From Ignavibacteriota bacterium (lineage in GTDB: Bacteria; Bacteroidota; Ignavibacteria; UBA10030; SZUA-254), in contig JANYJZ010000005.1 of NCBI GenBank assembly GCA_025358305.1, positions 1 through 64,000 of the forward strand: a stretch of 64,000 nucleotides of DNA, in the 5' to 3' direction. Each line of letters begins with the position of its first letter. Within the stretch, counting starts at the first letter, position 1. Made by a program: the position numbers and the translations under genes. Under the pieces are notes generated by a model. That model searched no databases, had not been told where the DNA came from, and worked only from the letters and a program-made list of their open reading frames with translations. Shown here piece after piece: positions 10,577 through 19,675 of this stretch.

Positions 10577-11122
10577 TTGTCCATTGCGATCAAGATCTTT
10601 GCCGGTCTGGCCCTCATTGCGTTCGGAAGGAAGATCTTCTGGATGTTCGTCGCTGCCGTCGGTTTCGTCGCGGCGCTGACGTACCTCACAAAACTCTTCC
10701 CTGACGCCTCGGGCTGGACCGTGCTCGTCATCGGGCTTGCCGGCGGGATCGTCGGCGCGCTCCTCGCCATCTTCCTCCAGCGATTGGCGGTCGCCGTCGC
10801 AGGGTTCGCAGGGGGAGGGTTCTTCCTCGTGAACCTCGTCGAGGTCTTCCATATCCAAACCGGCAGTAATTTTTGGGTCCCGTTCATGATCGGCGGTATC
10901 ATCGGCGGCGTGCTCATGATGCTCATCTTCGACTGGTCCCTCATCATTCTCTCCTCGGGCCTCGGCGCATTCCTCTTCGTGCAGGAACTCCACCTCTCCG
11001 ACATGATGTCGCTTGCGGCGATGGCGCTCCTGTTCATCGTAGGCATCGTCATCCAGTCAAAGGGGATGAAGAAGAAGGGGGCATCGCGCACCCCGAAGGA
11101 AGCGAAGAAAGCGAAGGAATAG
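10577..11122 (+). CDS. Small multi-pass membrane protein (DUF4203-like)
   Basis: 181 residues with about six hydrophobic segments rich in Gly and Ala (for example VAVAGFAGGGFFLVNLVEVF and MIGGIIGGVLMMLIF) and a Lys-rich cytoplasmic tail (MKKKGASRTPKEAKKAKE). The composition resembles DUF4203/TM7SF3-like integral membrane proteins of unknown function. The start is a TTG preceded by GGAGCTCC. A GGGGAGA/TCTCCCC hairpin at 11136-11157 follows the gene without a T-run. Function cannot be stated. Confidence 0.7.
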   Translation: MSIAIKIFAGLALIAFGRKIFWMFVAAVGFVAALTYLTKLFPDASGWTVLVIGLAGGIVGALLAIFLQRLAVAVAGFAGGGFFLVNLVEVFHIQTGSNFWVPFMIGGIIGGVLMMLIFDWSLIILSSGLGAFLFVQELHLSDMMSLAAMALLFIVGIVIQSKGMKKKGASRTPKEAKKAKE

Positions 11123-11261
11123 GCCATGGATCCTCGGGGAGAGGTTCCTGTCTCCCCCCCCGGGGGTGAAACTTCCATGCGCCATTGACGTAAAAGGCAA
11201 GGACATCCATTTCCACGCTCCAGACACGCATTCACACGATTCATCACAAGGAGAGTTCAAC

Positions 11262-13322
11262 ATGTTCCACTTGACACCACGTACCCGCACCGGACTATCA
11301 GGGATCGTCACGCTCCTGATCCTCTGCGCCGCTGCGCTCAGCGCGCAGAGTCCGCTCGTCGACAAGATCGGCGGGCCCATCAACGGTTCGAACTTCGACA
11401 AGTCCGTTCCCCCGAGCACTGATTTTTACCAGTTTGCGAACGGCGGATGGATCGAGCGCAACCCGGTGCCGGCCGATTTGAGCCGTTGGGGAAGCTTTAA
11501 CCAACTCCAGGAACAGAACTACGCGATCCTCCACGACATCCTCGACGCGGCCGCGGCAAAGACCGACGCCAAGATGGGGAGCGTGCAACAGAAGGTCGGA
11601 GACTTTTACGCCTCCGGCATGGATTCCGCGAAGATCGAGGCCGACGGCGCGAAGTCTCTCGCGCCAGAATTCGACCGGATCGCGGCCATCGCCGATACGC
11701 TCGGGCTCGAAGCCGAGATCGCGCACCTTCACAGCATCGGCATCGGAGGCCTCTTCAACTTTACTTCCGCTCAAGACGAGAAGAATAGCACCGTCGTGGT
11801 CGCCAACATCTCGCAAGGGGGGCTCGGCCTTCCCGACCGCGATTACTACATGAAGGACGACGCTCGGTCGGTCGAACTGCGCCAGAAGTATCTCGACCAT
11901 GTCGGAAAGATGTTCCAGCTCCTTGGTGACAATGAAGGAATCGCGACGGTAAAGGCCGCTGTCGTCATGAAGATCGAAACCGCGCTTGCTGCAGCGTCGA
12001 AGACGCGCGTCGAACGCCGGGACCCGGAAGCGAACTACCACAAGATGACCCTCGCCGAGCTCGGCGCGCTCACCCCGGAGTTCTCATGGAAGCGGTATTT
12101 TGACGGGATCGGCCTACACGATCCGGCCTACGTGGTCGTCGGACAGCCCGAGTTCTTGAAGGCCGCGAGCGCGATGACGAGAAGCATCAGCCTCAGCGAA
12201 TGGAAGACCTATCTCCGGTGGCACGTCGTCAACGCTGCCGCGGACGGATTGAGTTCCGCGTTCGTGAACCAGAATTTCGAGTTCTTCGGGAAGGCCGTCA
12301 ACGGCACGAAGGAGCTCCGACCGCGGTGGAAGAGGATCCTGGCGTCGACCGACGGTCTTCTCGGCGAAGCGCTCGGCCAGCTTTATGTGGAAAAGGCGTT
12401 CAGTGCGGGCGCGAAGACTCGTGCCCTCCAGCTCGTGGAAAATCTCCGGATCACGCTGCGCGACCGGATCGGGAAGCTCGAGTGGATGAGCAAGGAGACG
12501 AAGGCGCAGGCGCTGAAGAAGCTCAATGCCTTCGCCGTCAAGATCGGTTATCCCGATACGTGGCGCGACTACACAGCGATGGTCATCGACCGGGGCTCGT
12601 ACGCGCAGAACCTCTTCCGCGCGAACGCGTTCGAGTTCAACCGGAACCTCCAGCAGATCGGGAAGCCCGTGGACCGCACCGAATGGGGCATGTCGCCGCC
12701 GACGGTGAATGCGTACTACAATCCGACGATGAACGAGATCGTTTTTCCGGCGGGCATCTTGCGGCCCCCCTTCTTCGACGCGAATGCTGACGACGCCGTG
12801 AACTACGGCGGGATCGGCGCCGTCATCGGCCACGAAATGACGCACGGCTTTGACGACCAGGGCCGGCAGTTCGACGCGGAAGGCAATCTGCGCGACTGGT
12901 GGACGCCGGAAGATGCGAAGAACTATACCTCCCGGGCAACGCTCGTGGAGAAGCAGTTCGACGATTACGTCGTCCTGGACAGCCTCCATGTGAACGGGAA
13001 GCTCACTCTCGGTGAGAACCTCGCCGACCTCGGCGGCCTGACGATCGCGTACTACGCGATGGAGATGGCCCTCGACAAGTCCGGCCGGCCGGAGCTCATC
13101 GACGGCTACACGCCGGAACAGCGCTTCTTCCTCAACTGGGCGACGGTCTGGCGGCAGACCATCCGTCCGGAGAACCAGAAGACGCGGCTCGTGACGGACC
13201 CCCATTCGCCGGGACAGTTCCGCTGCAACGGTCCTCTGTCGAACATGACCGAATTCATGAAGGCGTTCGATGCGAAAGAAGGCGCCCCCATGGTGAGAAA
13301 AGAAAAGGCGAAGATCTGGTAA
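11262..13322 (+). CDS. Secreted M13 (neprilysin/PepO-type) zinc metallopeptidase
   Basis: 686 residues from the ATG at 11262, chosen because AAGGAGAG precedes it and a signal peptide follows directly (LSGIVTLLILCAAALSAQS). The frame runs further upstream but without support. Zinc-binding HExxH appears as IGHEMTHGFDDQGR (near residue 523) and the second motif ENxAD as GENLADLGG (near 586). The substrate-binding NAYYNP motif and the C-terminal Trp (AKIW) of M13 peptidases are present. It should degrade oligopeptides in the periplasm or outside the cell. Length matches bacterial PepO. No lipobox is seen. Confidence 0.94.
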   Translation: MFHLTPRTRTGLSGIVTLLILCAAALSAQSPLVDKIGGPINGSNFDKSVPPSTDFYQFANGGWIERNPVPADLSRWGSFNQLQEQNYAILHDILDAAAAKTDAKMGSVQQKVGDFYASGMDSAKIEADGAKSLAPEFDRIAAIADTLGLEAEIAHLHSIGIGGLFNFTSAQDEKNSTVVVANISQGGLGLPDRDYYMKDDARSVELRQKYLDHVGKMFQLLGDNEGIATVKAAVVMKIETALAAASKTRVERRDPEANYHKMTLAELGALTPEFSWKRYFDGIGLHDPAYVVVGQPEFLKAASAMTRSISLSEWKTYLRWHVVNAAADGLSSAFVNQNFEFFGKAVNGTKELRPRWKRILASTDGLLGEALGQLYVEKAFSAGAKTRALQLVENLRITLRDRIGKLEWMSKETKAQALKKLNAFAVKIGYPDTWRDYTAMVIDRGSYAQNLFRANAFEFNRNLQQIGKPVDRTEWGMSPPTVNAYYNPTMNEIVFPAGILRPPFFDANADDAVNYGGIGAVIGHEMTHGFDDQGRQFDAEGNLRDWWTPEDAKNYTSRATLVEKQFDDYVVLDSLHVNGKLTLGENLADLGGLTIAYYAMEMALDKSGRPELIDGYTPEQRFFLNWATVWRQTIRPENQKTRLVTDPHSPGQFRCNGPLSNMTEFMKAFDAKEGAPMVRKEKAKIW

Positions 13323-13396
13323 GATCACGCTTCGTCGGACCCGGACGCTCCGGCTGACAGGCCCGCCCGGCGACCATGGTGCAAGGTCACGTATTC

Positions 13397-13431
13397 AGCG
13401 CGGCATCCTTCACGATAAGGGATGCCGCGCT
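13397..13431. terminator. Hairpin after the M13 peptidase gene
   Basis: A perfect 12-bp G+C-rich stem (13397-13408 with 13420-13431) and an 11-base loop lie 75 bases after the peptidase stop. No T-run follows on either strand, so it may be a weak terminator or an mRNA 3'-end stabiliser. It lies before the promoter of the next gene. Confidence 0.55.
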
Positions 13432-13476
13432 GTCGTATGCGCCAGAGGTCCGCTGTTGTGCCCGGAAGGTCGGAAT

Positions 13477-13505
13477 TTGCTTTTTCAGTGCCAAAATGGT
13501 ATCGT
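13477..13505 (+). promoter_or_regulatory. Candidate promoter for the serine hydrolase gene
   Basis: TTGCTT and TATCGT with a 17-base spacer, about 40 bases upstream of the ATG at 13545. It argues against the longer reading that begins at 13422. Confidence 0.5.
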
Positions 13506-13544
13506 AATTCAAATTTTTACGTCTCACATCTCCCTGAGTCTGCC

Positions 13545-15089
13545 ATGGATCGACGCCGTCTTGTACCCCTTCTCTTTCTGTTTCTCCTCGCGTTTGCCCT
13601 TGCCGGTGCACAGGAAGCGAAAAAGCCGGTCGATCTTGACGCTCTGGACCGTTATGTCGCCAAAGCGGTGAAGGACTGGAATGTCCCCGGACTCGCCCTG
13701 GCGATCGTGAAGGATGACTCGGTCGTCTTCGCCAAGGGGTATGGCCTTCGGGAGATCGGGAAGCCCGATCTTGTCGATACACATACGCTCTTCGCTATCG
13801 CGTCGCTTTCAAAGGCGTTCACGGTGGCGGCGCTCGGCAGGATGGTGGACCAAGGGAAGCTTCGGTGGAACGACAAGGTGACCGACTACGTCCCGTATTT
13901 TCAGATGTACGATCCGTATGTCACGCGCGAGATGACGGTCAGGGATCTCCTCTGTCACCGGAGCGGCCTGAACACCTTCGCCGGCGACCTCATCTGGTAC
14001 GGCACGAACTACGACCGTCGGGAGGTCATTCGCCGCATCCGGTTTGTCAAGCCGCGCTACAGTTTCCGCGCGAACTACGGCTACCAGAACATCATGGTCC
14101 TCACCGCCGGTGAGGTCCTCCAGAGTGTTTCCGGCAAGAGCTGGGACGAGTACACGCGCGACAGCCTGTTCGCCCCTCTCGGCATGACGGAGTCCAATAC
14201 CTCCGTGCGGTACCTCGCCCAAAGCGCCGATGTGGCGACCCCGCACACGATGCACCGGGGCACGCTTGTGACGATCCCGTACCGCAACGTCGACAATATC
14301 GGGTCCGCCGCGGCGATCAACTCCAGCGTCAGCGACCTTGCGAAGTGGATGCGCATGTGGCTCCGGGACGATGCAAGTCCCGGCGTGAAGCTCCTGTCGG
14401 ACGCGACGAAGTTCGACATCTGGTCCCCGCAGACGATCCTGCCGCTCTCCCCGCGCGGGTCGAAGAACGTTCCGTCGAGGCATTTCAGCGCGGCGGGGCT
14501 CGGGTGGTTCATGAACGACTATCTCGGGAGAAAAATGCTCAATCACAGCGGCGGCATGGACGGCATGATCTCCCGGATCGCGCTCGTGCCGGAGGAGCAC
14601 ATGGGGCTCATCCTCCTGACCAATAGCATCAACGGCGTCACGACGCCCCTCATGTACAAGATCCTCGACGCCTACCTGGGCGGTGCGGAGCGAGACTGGT
14701 CCTCCGAGCAACTCGCGATGAGCGCCTCCGGCGACAGCGCCGCGGCGGCCGCCGATCGGGTCCAAGACGCGGGTCGGGTGAAGAACACGAAACCGTCCCT
14801 GCCGCTCTTGGCGTATACCGGTACGTACCGGAGCGAGATGTACGGAAACGTCATCGTGGACATGGAGAAGGGCGCCCTCACTGTGCGGTTCGTACCGACT
14901 GAAACCTACGTGGGCGATCTGACCCATTGGCACTACGATACGTTTCGGATCGAACTGCGCGACAAGACGCTGCCGCCGGGGATGGTCACCTTCGTCATCG
15001 GCGCCTCGGGGAAGCCGACGGAAATGAAGGTCGTCATTCCGAATCCCGACTTCGATTTTTCCGAGCTTGAGCTCAAACGCGTCGATTGA
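13545..15089 (+). CDS. Secreted beta-lactamase-fold serine hydrolase (class C/PBP4*-like)
   Basis: 514 residues from the ATG at 13545, with a signal peptide (MDRRRLVPLLFLFLLAFALAGAQ). The catalytic fold is shown by SLSK (Ser-x-x-Lys, near residue 88), YQN in NYGYQNIMV as the YxN motif, and HSGG in LNHSGGMDGM replacing the KTG triad. The C-terminal ~100 residues (YTGTYRSEMYGNVIVDME) match the DUF3471-type domain often attached to such proteins. Members include D-aminopeptidases, esterases and penicillin-binding-like hydrolases, so the substrate is open. The upstream ATG at 13422 lies inside a hairpin and is rejected. Confidence 0.9.
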   Translation: MDRRRLVPLLFLFLLAFALAGAQEAKKPVDLDALDRYVAKAVKDWNVPGLALAIVKDDSVVFAKGYGLREIGKPDLVDTHTLFAIASLSKAFTVAALGRMVDQGKLRWNDKVTDYVPYFQMYDPYVTREMTVRDLLCHRSGLNTFAGDLIWYGTNYDRREVIRRIRFVKPRYSFRANYGYQNIMVLTAGEVLQSVSGKSWDEYTRDSLFAPLGMTESNTSVRYLAQSADVATPHTMHRGTLVTIPYRNVDNIGSAAAINSSVSDLAKWMRMWLRDDASPGVKLLSDATKFDIWSPQTILPLSPRGSKNVPSRHFSAAGLGWFMNDYLGRKMLNHSGGMDGMISRIALVPEEHMGLILLTNSINGVTTPLMYKILDAYLGGAERDWSSEQLAMSASGDSAAAAADRVQDAGRVKNTKPSLPLLAYTGTYRSEMYGNVIVDMEKGALTVRFVPTETYVGDLTHWHYDTFRIELRDKTLPPGMVTFVIGASGKPTEMKVVIPNPDFDFSELELKRVD

Positions 15090-15132
15090 CGCGGTGCATG
15101 CGGCAGGACCATTTTAGAGAAACGATCTTCCT

Positions 15133-15411
15133 ATGAACATACATGTCGGAAATCTTCCCGTGAACGTCAGCGCCGACGACCTCAAGGTGTTCTTCGAGGT
15201 CTTCGGCAAGGTCGGTTCGATCGACCTCATCGTCAACACGAAGACGGGGGAGGCGAAGGGATACGCGTTCATCGAAATGCCCTCGGACGAGGAGGCGCTC
15301 TCGACGATCGAGACGCTCAACGGCAAGGAATGGCTCGGCAAGACGCTCGTCCTTACCAAGGCGAACCGCCAGGGCTACCCTGCGAAGCGCAAACTCAACC
15401 GGCGCCGCTAG
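15133..15411 (+). CDS. Single-RRM RNA-binding protein
   Basis: 92 residues with one RNA recognition motif: RNP2 as IHVGNLP and RNP1 as KGYAFIEM, followed by a basic tail (QGYPAKRKLNRRR). Such small RRM proteins occur in cyanobacteria and many FCB bacteria and are often cold-induced RNA chaperones. Aromatic residues in RNP1 (Tyr and Phe) that stack on RNA bases are present. There is no obvious Shine-Dalgarno sequence. It is followed by a methyltransferase gene 72 bases downstream. Confidence 0.93.
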   Translation: MNIHVGNLPVNVSADDLKVFFEVFGKVGSIDLIVNTKTGEAKGYAFIEMPSDEEALSTIETLNGKEWLGKTLVLTKANRQGYPAKRKLNRRR

Positions 15412-15483
15412 CGCGACCGCGCACCCCGGGGGAGGGGCCGGCGCAGCGACATCCCGACATCCACTGTACCATCACGGAGCTTC

Positions 15484-16101
15484 ATGGCGGAACAACTGAA
15501 CCTCAAGGAATGGTTCCAAGAGATCGACATCTATCTCTTCGACCAGATCCTGAAGAATCGATTCTCCCCTTCGATGACGATCCTCGACGCCGGCTGCGGC
15601 AACGGAAGGAACCTGCGGTATTTCATGCGGAGCGGGTATAGCGTGTTCGGCGTCGACCTGTCGACGGCGGCCGTCTCCTACATTCAGGAGCAGGCCGCGC
15701 AGATCGCGCCGCATCTCCCGCGCGAGAACTTCCGCATCGATCCGATCGAACGGATGAGCTTCGCCGACGGGAGCTTCGACGTGGTGATCAGCAGCGCGGT
15801 GCTCCATTTTGCGAAGGACGAGGACCATCTCCTGAAGATGGTCTCCGAGATGTGGCGGGTGCTGAAGCCGGGGGGGATGCTCTTTGCGCGCCTCTCCTCG
15901 ACGATCGGCATGGAGACGTACCTCGTCGCCCTCGGGGACCGGAAGTTCCGCCTTCCCGACGGCTCGGAGTGGTTCCTGGTGAACGAGGAGACGCTCCTGT
16001 CGCTCACTCGGCAGCTCGGCGGCGATCTCATCGAACCGATCAAATCCGTCAACGTCCAGAACCGCCGGAGCATGACCACCTGGATCGTGCGGAAGGCATG
16101 A
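15484..16101 (+). CDS. SAM-dependent methyltransferase (class I)
   Basis: 205 residues with the SAM-binding motif I ILDAGCGNGRNLRYF, the acidic motif II FGVDLS and the motif near VVISSAVLHFAKDEDHLLKMV, then LKPGGMLFARLSS. This is the Methyltransf_11 type; the substrate cannot be inferred. The N-terminus (LKEWFQEIDIYLFDQIL) resembles the tellurite-resistance/ubiquinone-type small methyltransferases common in these genomes. GGAG precedes the ATG. The stop overlaps the SUI1 gene start by 4 bases (ATGA), indicating translational coupling. Confidence 0.9.
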   Translation: MAEQLNLKEWFQEIDIYLFDQILKNRFSPSMTILDAGCGNGRNLRYFMRSGYSVFGVDLSTAAVSYIQEQAAQIAPHLPRENFRIDPIERMSFADGSFDVVISSAVLHFAKDEDHLLKMVSEMWRVLKPGGMLFARLSSTIGMETYLVALGDRKFRLPDGSEWFLVNEETLLSLTRQLGGDLIEPIKSVNVQNRRSMTTWIVRKA

Positions 16102-16430
16102 GCGCACCGGGCGAGCGGTTCACCGACCTCTCCGATCTCGGAAAGCTCCTCCCCGGCAACGGCGAGCCGCCGGCCGCCGCCGTGAAGGGGCACGACGGAA
16201 AGGGTCGCACCGTCCGGCTCTCGCTCGACAAGAAGGGGAGGAAGGGGAAGAGCGTCACGCTCGTCTCCGGCTTGCAGCATAACCCCCAGACGCTCGAAGA
16301 GATCGCCCGGATCCTGAAGCAGTTCTGCGGCTCCGGGGGCACGGTGAAGGAAGGGACGATCGAGATCCAGGGGGACCAGCGTGAGAAGGTGGCGCTGAAG
16401 CTTCGTGAAATGAACTACGTCGTACGCTGA
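16098..16430 (+). CDS. SUI1/YciH-type translation initiation factor homologue
   Basis: 110 residues. The conserved SUI1 core reads GKSVTLVSGLQHNPQTLEEIARILKQF, then GSGGTVKEGTIEIQGD and the final EKVALKLREMNY. Bacterial YciH is related to eukaryotic eIF1 and can bind the 30S subunit to influence start selection; the cellular role in this lineage is unproven. The start is fixed by the ATGA overlap with the methyltransferase stop. The convergent SirB1-like gene ends 10 bases downstream. Confidence 0.92.
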   Translation: MSAPGERFTDLSDLGKLLPGNGEPPAAAVKGHDGKGRTVRLSLDKKGRKGKSVTLVSGLQHNPQTLEEIARILKQFCGSGGTVKEGTIEIQGDQREKVALKLREMNYVVR

Positions 16431-16440
16431 CGCTGTCGCG

Positions 16441-17292
16441 TCAGCCCTCGTCCTCGCCGTTCTCCGCCGATTCCATCTTCCCCATGAGCCCGCTGACGAA
16501 CTCCACGTTCCCCTGATCGTCGAGCCGCTGGTACGCGTTGACGAGGTTCCTGAGGACTCGGAGGATGATCGTCACCGAATCGCACTCGAGCTGGAAGAGG
16601 TCCTTCATGTCGATGGACGCCGAGGACGTGAGGGCGGCGAAGTCCTTCTCGGAGAGGAAGAGCCCTCCGTTATAGCAGTCGACGATGTACTTCTGGTGCT
16701 TCGTGAAGGCGAGCGTGAGGAAATGTCCCGGAAAGTTGCATCCCTCGATGTCGAGCCCGAGCCGCTGGCCGACGAGGATGTAGAGCGCGCACAGGGTGAT
16801 GGGGATGCCCCGCTTTTCCTTGATCGCGCGCACGAGGCTGCCGTTCGCGGGGTTATAGAAGTCGGACTGCGGGGTGCCCGTGATCCGCTTCGTCGTGAAG
16901 AGAAAGTGGGCGAGGAGGCGTATGTCGTTCGTGCCGTGGAGCGCGCGGTACTCCGCGGCGATGAGATCGAGTTCCCGGGAGAGGTCGACCGGCCGCTGGA
17001 TCCCCTCGAGGAATTGGGAGATCATCCCCAGGGCGAGCTCAAGCTTCAACTTGTCCTCCCGCACTTCGAACCAGCTTTCCCATCGGTCGGTGAGCCATTC
17101 CCGGCTGCTCCGGCAGAGAATGTCGCTGATCAAGCGCTGCTGCGACGAACTGAGCGTGATGTTCTGGCGCCGGAGCTCCTCTGCGAGCGACGGCCCGATC
17201 GCAACGAGTTCATGCATGATCTGCTCTCTGACGACGTTCGACTCGTCGTCCAAAAGCCGAATGAGATGTGGAAGCTGCTGCACCGAGCTCAT
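16441..17292 (-). CDS. SirB1/transglutaminase-like tetratricopeptide protein
   Basis: 283 residues from the ATG at 17292, chosen because AGGAGAGAGC precedes it. A longer frame to 17376 lacks support. The central block SLVRAIKEKRGIPITLCALYILVGQRLGLDIEGCNFPGHFL is the hallmark of the SirB1 family (transglutaminase-like fold). The first ~100 residues are helical and HEAT-like (HLIRLLDDESNVVREQIMHELVAIGP). The function of SirB1 proteins is not established. It is convergent with the SUI1 gene and divergent from the glucan phosphorylase gene. Confidence 0.85.
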   Translation of the reverse strand: MSSVQQLPHLIRLLDDESNVVREQIMHELVAIGPSLAEELRRQNITLSSSQQRLISDILCRSSREWLTDRWESWFEVREDKLKLELALGMISQFLEGIQRPVDLSRELDLIAAEYRALHGTNDIRLLAHFLFTTKRITGTPQSDFYNPANGSLVRAIKEKRGIPITLCALYILVGQRLGLDIEGCNFPGHFLTLAFTKHQKYIVDCYNGGLFLSEKDFAALTSSASIDMKDLFQLECDSVTIILRVLRNLVNAYQRLDDQGNVEFVSGLMGKMESAENGEDEG

Positions 17293-17424
17293 ATGCTCTC
17301 TCCTCATAGAAAAGTCCTGCCTCTCGCCGACTGACGGAAATGTAATGAATTCCTCTGCGAAAAGCACACGCGCCAACCCCGAGCCGCCGCCGAACGAAAA
17401 CGGGAAAACCGCGGGCGTTTCCTT

Positions 17425-17452
17425 TTGATTTCATCGTTAAAAATTTTACATT
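17425..17452 (+). promoter_or_regulatory. Candidate promoter for the glucan phosphorylase gene
   Basis: TTGATT and TACATT with a 16-base spacer in an AT-rich section about 60 bases before the phosphorylase start. Confidence 0.45.
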
Positions 17453-17512
17453 AGCAGGCTCTTATCCGAACGATGAAGGCGCGCTGCGCGATTATTGACT
17501 GAAAGGAATGCT

Positions 17513-19675
17513 TTGAAGACATACGCTGAAAACGATCTCATCCTGAAACGACTCCGCACGCTGGCGTACAACCTCTGGTGGACGTGGAACCCGCGCGCCC
17601 AAGCCCTCTTCGAGGAGCTCTCGCCGCTCACATGGGATTCGACCAATCATAACCCGGTCGCCGTGCTCGCCCAGTGCTCCGAGGTCGAGCTCAGGGCCTG
17701 CCTCGGCGGCGTGCTCTTCCGGAACCGGACCCTCGCGGTTCTCGACGACTTTGAGCACTACATGCATGCTCGGAAGACGCCCTTCGGGCATCTCGCCGAA
17801 TCGCACCCGGGAAAGGCGGCCCCCGGACTCGTCGCCTACTTCTGCGCCGAGTACGGGCTCCACGAGAGCCTTCCGTTCTATTCGGGCGGCCTCGGGGTCC
17901 TCGCCGGCGACCATGTGAAGTCCGCGAGCGATCTTGGCGTGCCGTTCGTCGGCATCGGCCTCTTCTACCGGCAGGGATACTTCCAGCAGCGCATCGACAC
18001 GCACGGTCAGCAGCAGGAGAGCTATCCGACGACGGATCCTGCCACCGTGCCCGTGGAGCTCGTTCGAGACCCTTCCGGCAAGCCCATACTGTCGAGCGTC
18101 ACCATCGGGACGACGGTCGTGCAATTCCAGGGATGGAAGTTGAACGTCGGCCGGTCGACCCTCTACCTGCTCGACACCGATGTGCCGGAAAATGTGGAGC
18201 ATTTCCGGGGCCTCACGGCGCTCGCCTACGGCGGCGACATGAGCACTCGGATCCGCCAGGAGATCGTCCTCGGGATCGGCGGCGTTCGCTTCCTGCGCTC
18301 CCTCGGCATTGCGCCGACGGTCTTTCACATGAACGAGGGGCACGCGGCGTTCCTGACGCTCGAACTGCTCCGAGAAGAACTCACCGCGGGCTCCTCCAAG
18401 CCCGACGCGGAGAATCATGTCCGCGCGCAGTGCATCTTCACGACGCATACCCCGGTGCCGGCCGGGCACGACCGTTTCCCGAACGATCTCGTGGAATACA
18501 CGCTCAAGCCGTTCGCCGAGACCGCTCACTTGACGATGAACGACCTCATGTCCTACGGCAACGTGGCCAACTCGCCCTCCAACCACGAATTCACGATGAC
18601 GATCCTCGGCCTGAAACTCTCCCGCGCCGCGAACGGCGTGAGCAAAATCCACGGGGAGATCTCGCGGTTCATGTGGAAGGACCTCTACCCTGACCTGAGC
18701 CTGGCGAAGGTCCCCATCGGCCACTTGACGAACGGCGTCCACATCCCGAGCTGGGCGAACCGCGTCACGTGGGAATTCTGGGAGCGTCATAATTCCCACA
18801 AGTGGAAAGAGCATCTCAACGATCCCGATTTCTGGCATCACATCGCCGATCCCTCCGTGGTGACGGACGAGGAGCTCTGGTACCTGCGCTATGTCCTCCG
18901 GAGGCAGCTCATCGAGTTCGTCCGCAGACGCGCTGAGCGACAGCACGCGTTCGGCGGGGTGAGCGGGGAGGAGGCGCTCCACCATCTCCTTTCCTTCGAT
19001 ACGTTGACGATCGGGTTCGCGCGGCGGTTCGCGCCGTACAAGCGAGCGCCATTGATCTTCTCGGACGTGGCCCGGGCGCAACGCCTCTTCAACGACCCCG
19101 CGCGGCCGGTCCAGATCCTCTTCGCCGGAAAGGCGCACCCCAGGGACGCCGAAGGGAAGGAGTTCCTCCGGCAGATCCACGACGTGACCCGGGAGCATCA
19201 GTTCTTCGGCAGGGTGATCGTGCTCGAGAACTACGATATCAACGTCGCGCGCCATCTCGTATCGGGCTGCGATGTGTGGCTCAACACCCCGCGCCGTCCC
19301 CTGGAGGCCAGCGGAACGAGCGGCCAGAAGGTCGCCATCAATGGCGGCCTGAATCTGAGCATCCTCGACGGATGGTGGGCGGAAGCCTACAACGGAAAGA
19401 ACGGGTGGGCCATCGGAGGATCGGAGGACAATCTCTCCCAGGAGGAGATCGACAAACGCGATGCCGTCTCTCTCTACGACGTCCTGGAGAATGATCTCAT
19501 CCCGGCGTTTTACGACCGGGACAAGAACGGGGTGCCGAAGAAGTGGATCGCGCGCATACGCAATACGATGCGGACGATCGTGCCGGTCTACAACACGCAC
19601 CGGATGGTGTCAGAATACGCGACGAAGTATTACTTCCCCGGGGAGAAGGAACTGGGTTCGAAGAGACGCAGCTAG
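17513..19675 (+). CDS. glgP: Alpha-glucan (glycogen/maltodextrin) phosphorylase
   Basis: About 720 residues, in the shorter family of bacterial and archaeal glucan phosphorylases (TIGR02094 type). It cleaves alpha-1,4-glucans with phosphate to release glucose-1-phosphate in the cytoplasm. Visible features include the N-terminal LAYNLWWTWNPRA, the substrate region YFCAEYGLHESLPFYSGGLGVLAGDH, the HMNEGHAAF block, and the pyridoxal-phosphate site EASGTSGQKVAINGGL with the Lys near residue 605. The TTG at 17513 is preferred because AAAGGA lies just upstream; a TTG at 17495 would add six residues. It converges with a MalK-type gene, overlapping by 4 bases, which fits joint use of imported maltodextrins. 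Confidence 0.95.
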   Translation: MKTYAENDLILKRLRTLAYNLWWTWNPRAQALFEELSPLTWDSTNHNPVAVLAQCSEVELRACLGGVLFRNRTLAVLDDFEHYMHARKTPFGHLAESHPGKAAPGLVAYFCAEYGLHESLPFYSGGLGVLAGDHVKSASDLGVPFVGIGLFYRQGYFQQRIDTHGQQQESYPTTDPATVPVELVRDPSGKPILSSVTIGTTVVQFQGWKLNVGRSTLYLLDTDVPENVEHFRGLTALAYGGDMSTRIRQEIVLGIGGVRFLRSLGIAPTVFHMNEGHAAFLTLELLREELTAGSSKPDAENHVRAQCIFTTHTPVPAGHDRFPNDLVEYTLKPFAETAHLTMNDLMSYGNVANSPSNHEFTMTILGLKLSRAANGVSKIHGEISRFMWKDLYPDLSLAKVPIGHLTNGVHIPSWANRVTWEFWERHNSHKWKEHLNDPDFWHHIADPSVVTDEELWYLRYVLRRQLIEFVRRRAERQHAFGGVSGEEALHHLLSFDTLTIGFARRFAPYKRAPLIFSDVARAQRLFNDPARPVQILFAGKAHPRDAEGKEFLRQIHDVTREHQFFGRVIVLENYDINVARHLVSGCDVWLNTPRRPLEASGTSGQKVAINGGLNLSILDGWWAEAYNGKNGWAIGGSEDNLSQEEIDKRDAVSLYDVLENDLIPAFYDRDKNGVPKKWIARIRNTMRTIVPVYNTHRMVSEYATKYYFPGEKELGSKRRS

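Noticed and set aside
13422-13544. Upstream in-frame ATG extending the serine hydrolase
   Set aside because: The extra 41 codons lie in a hairpin and a promoter candidate, and the signal peptide begins only at 13545.
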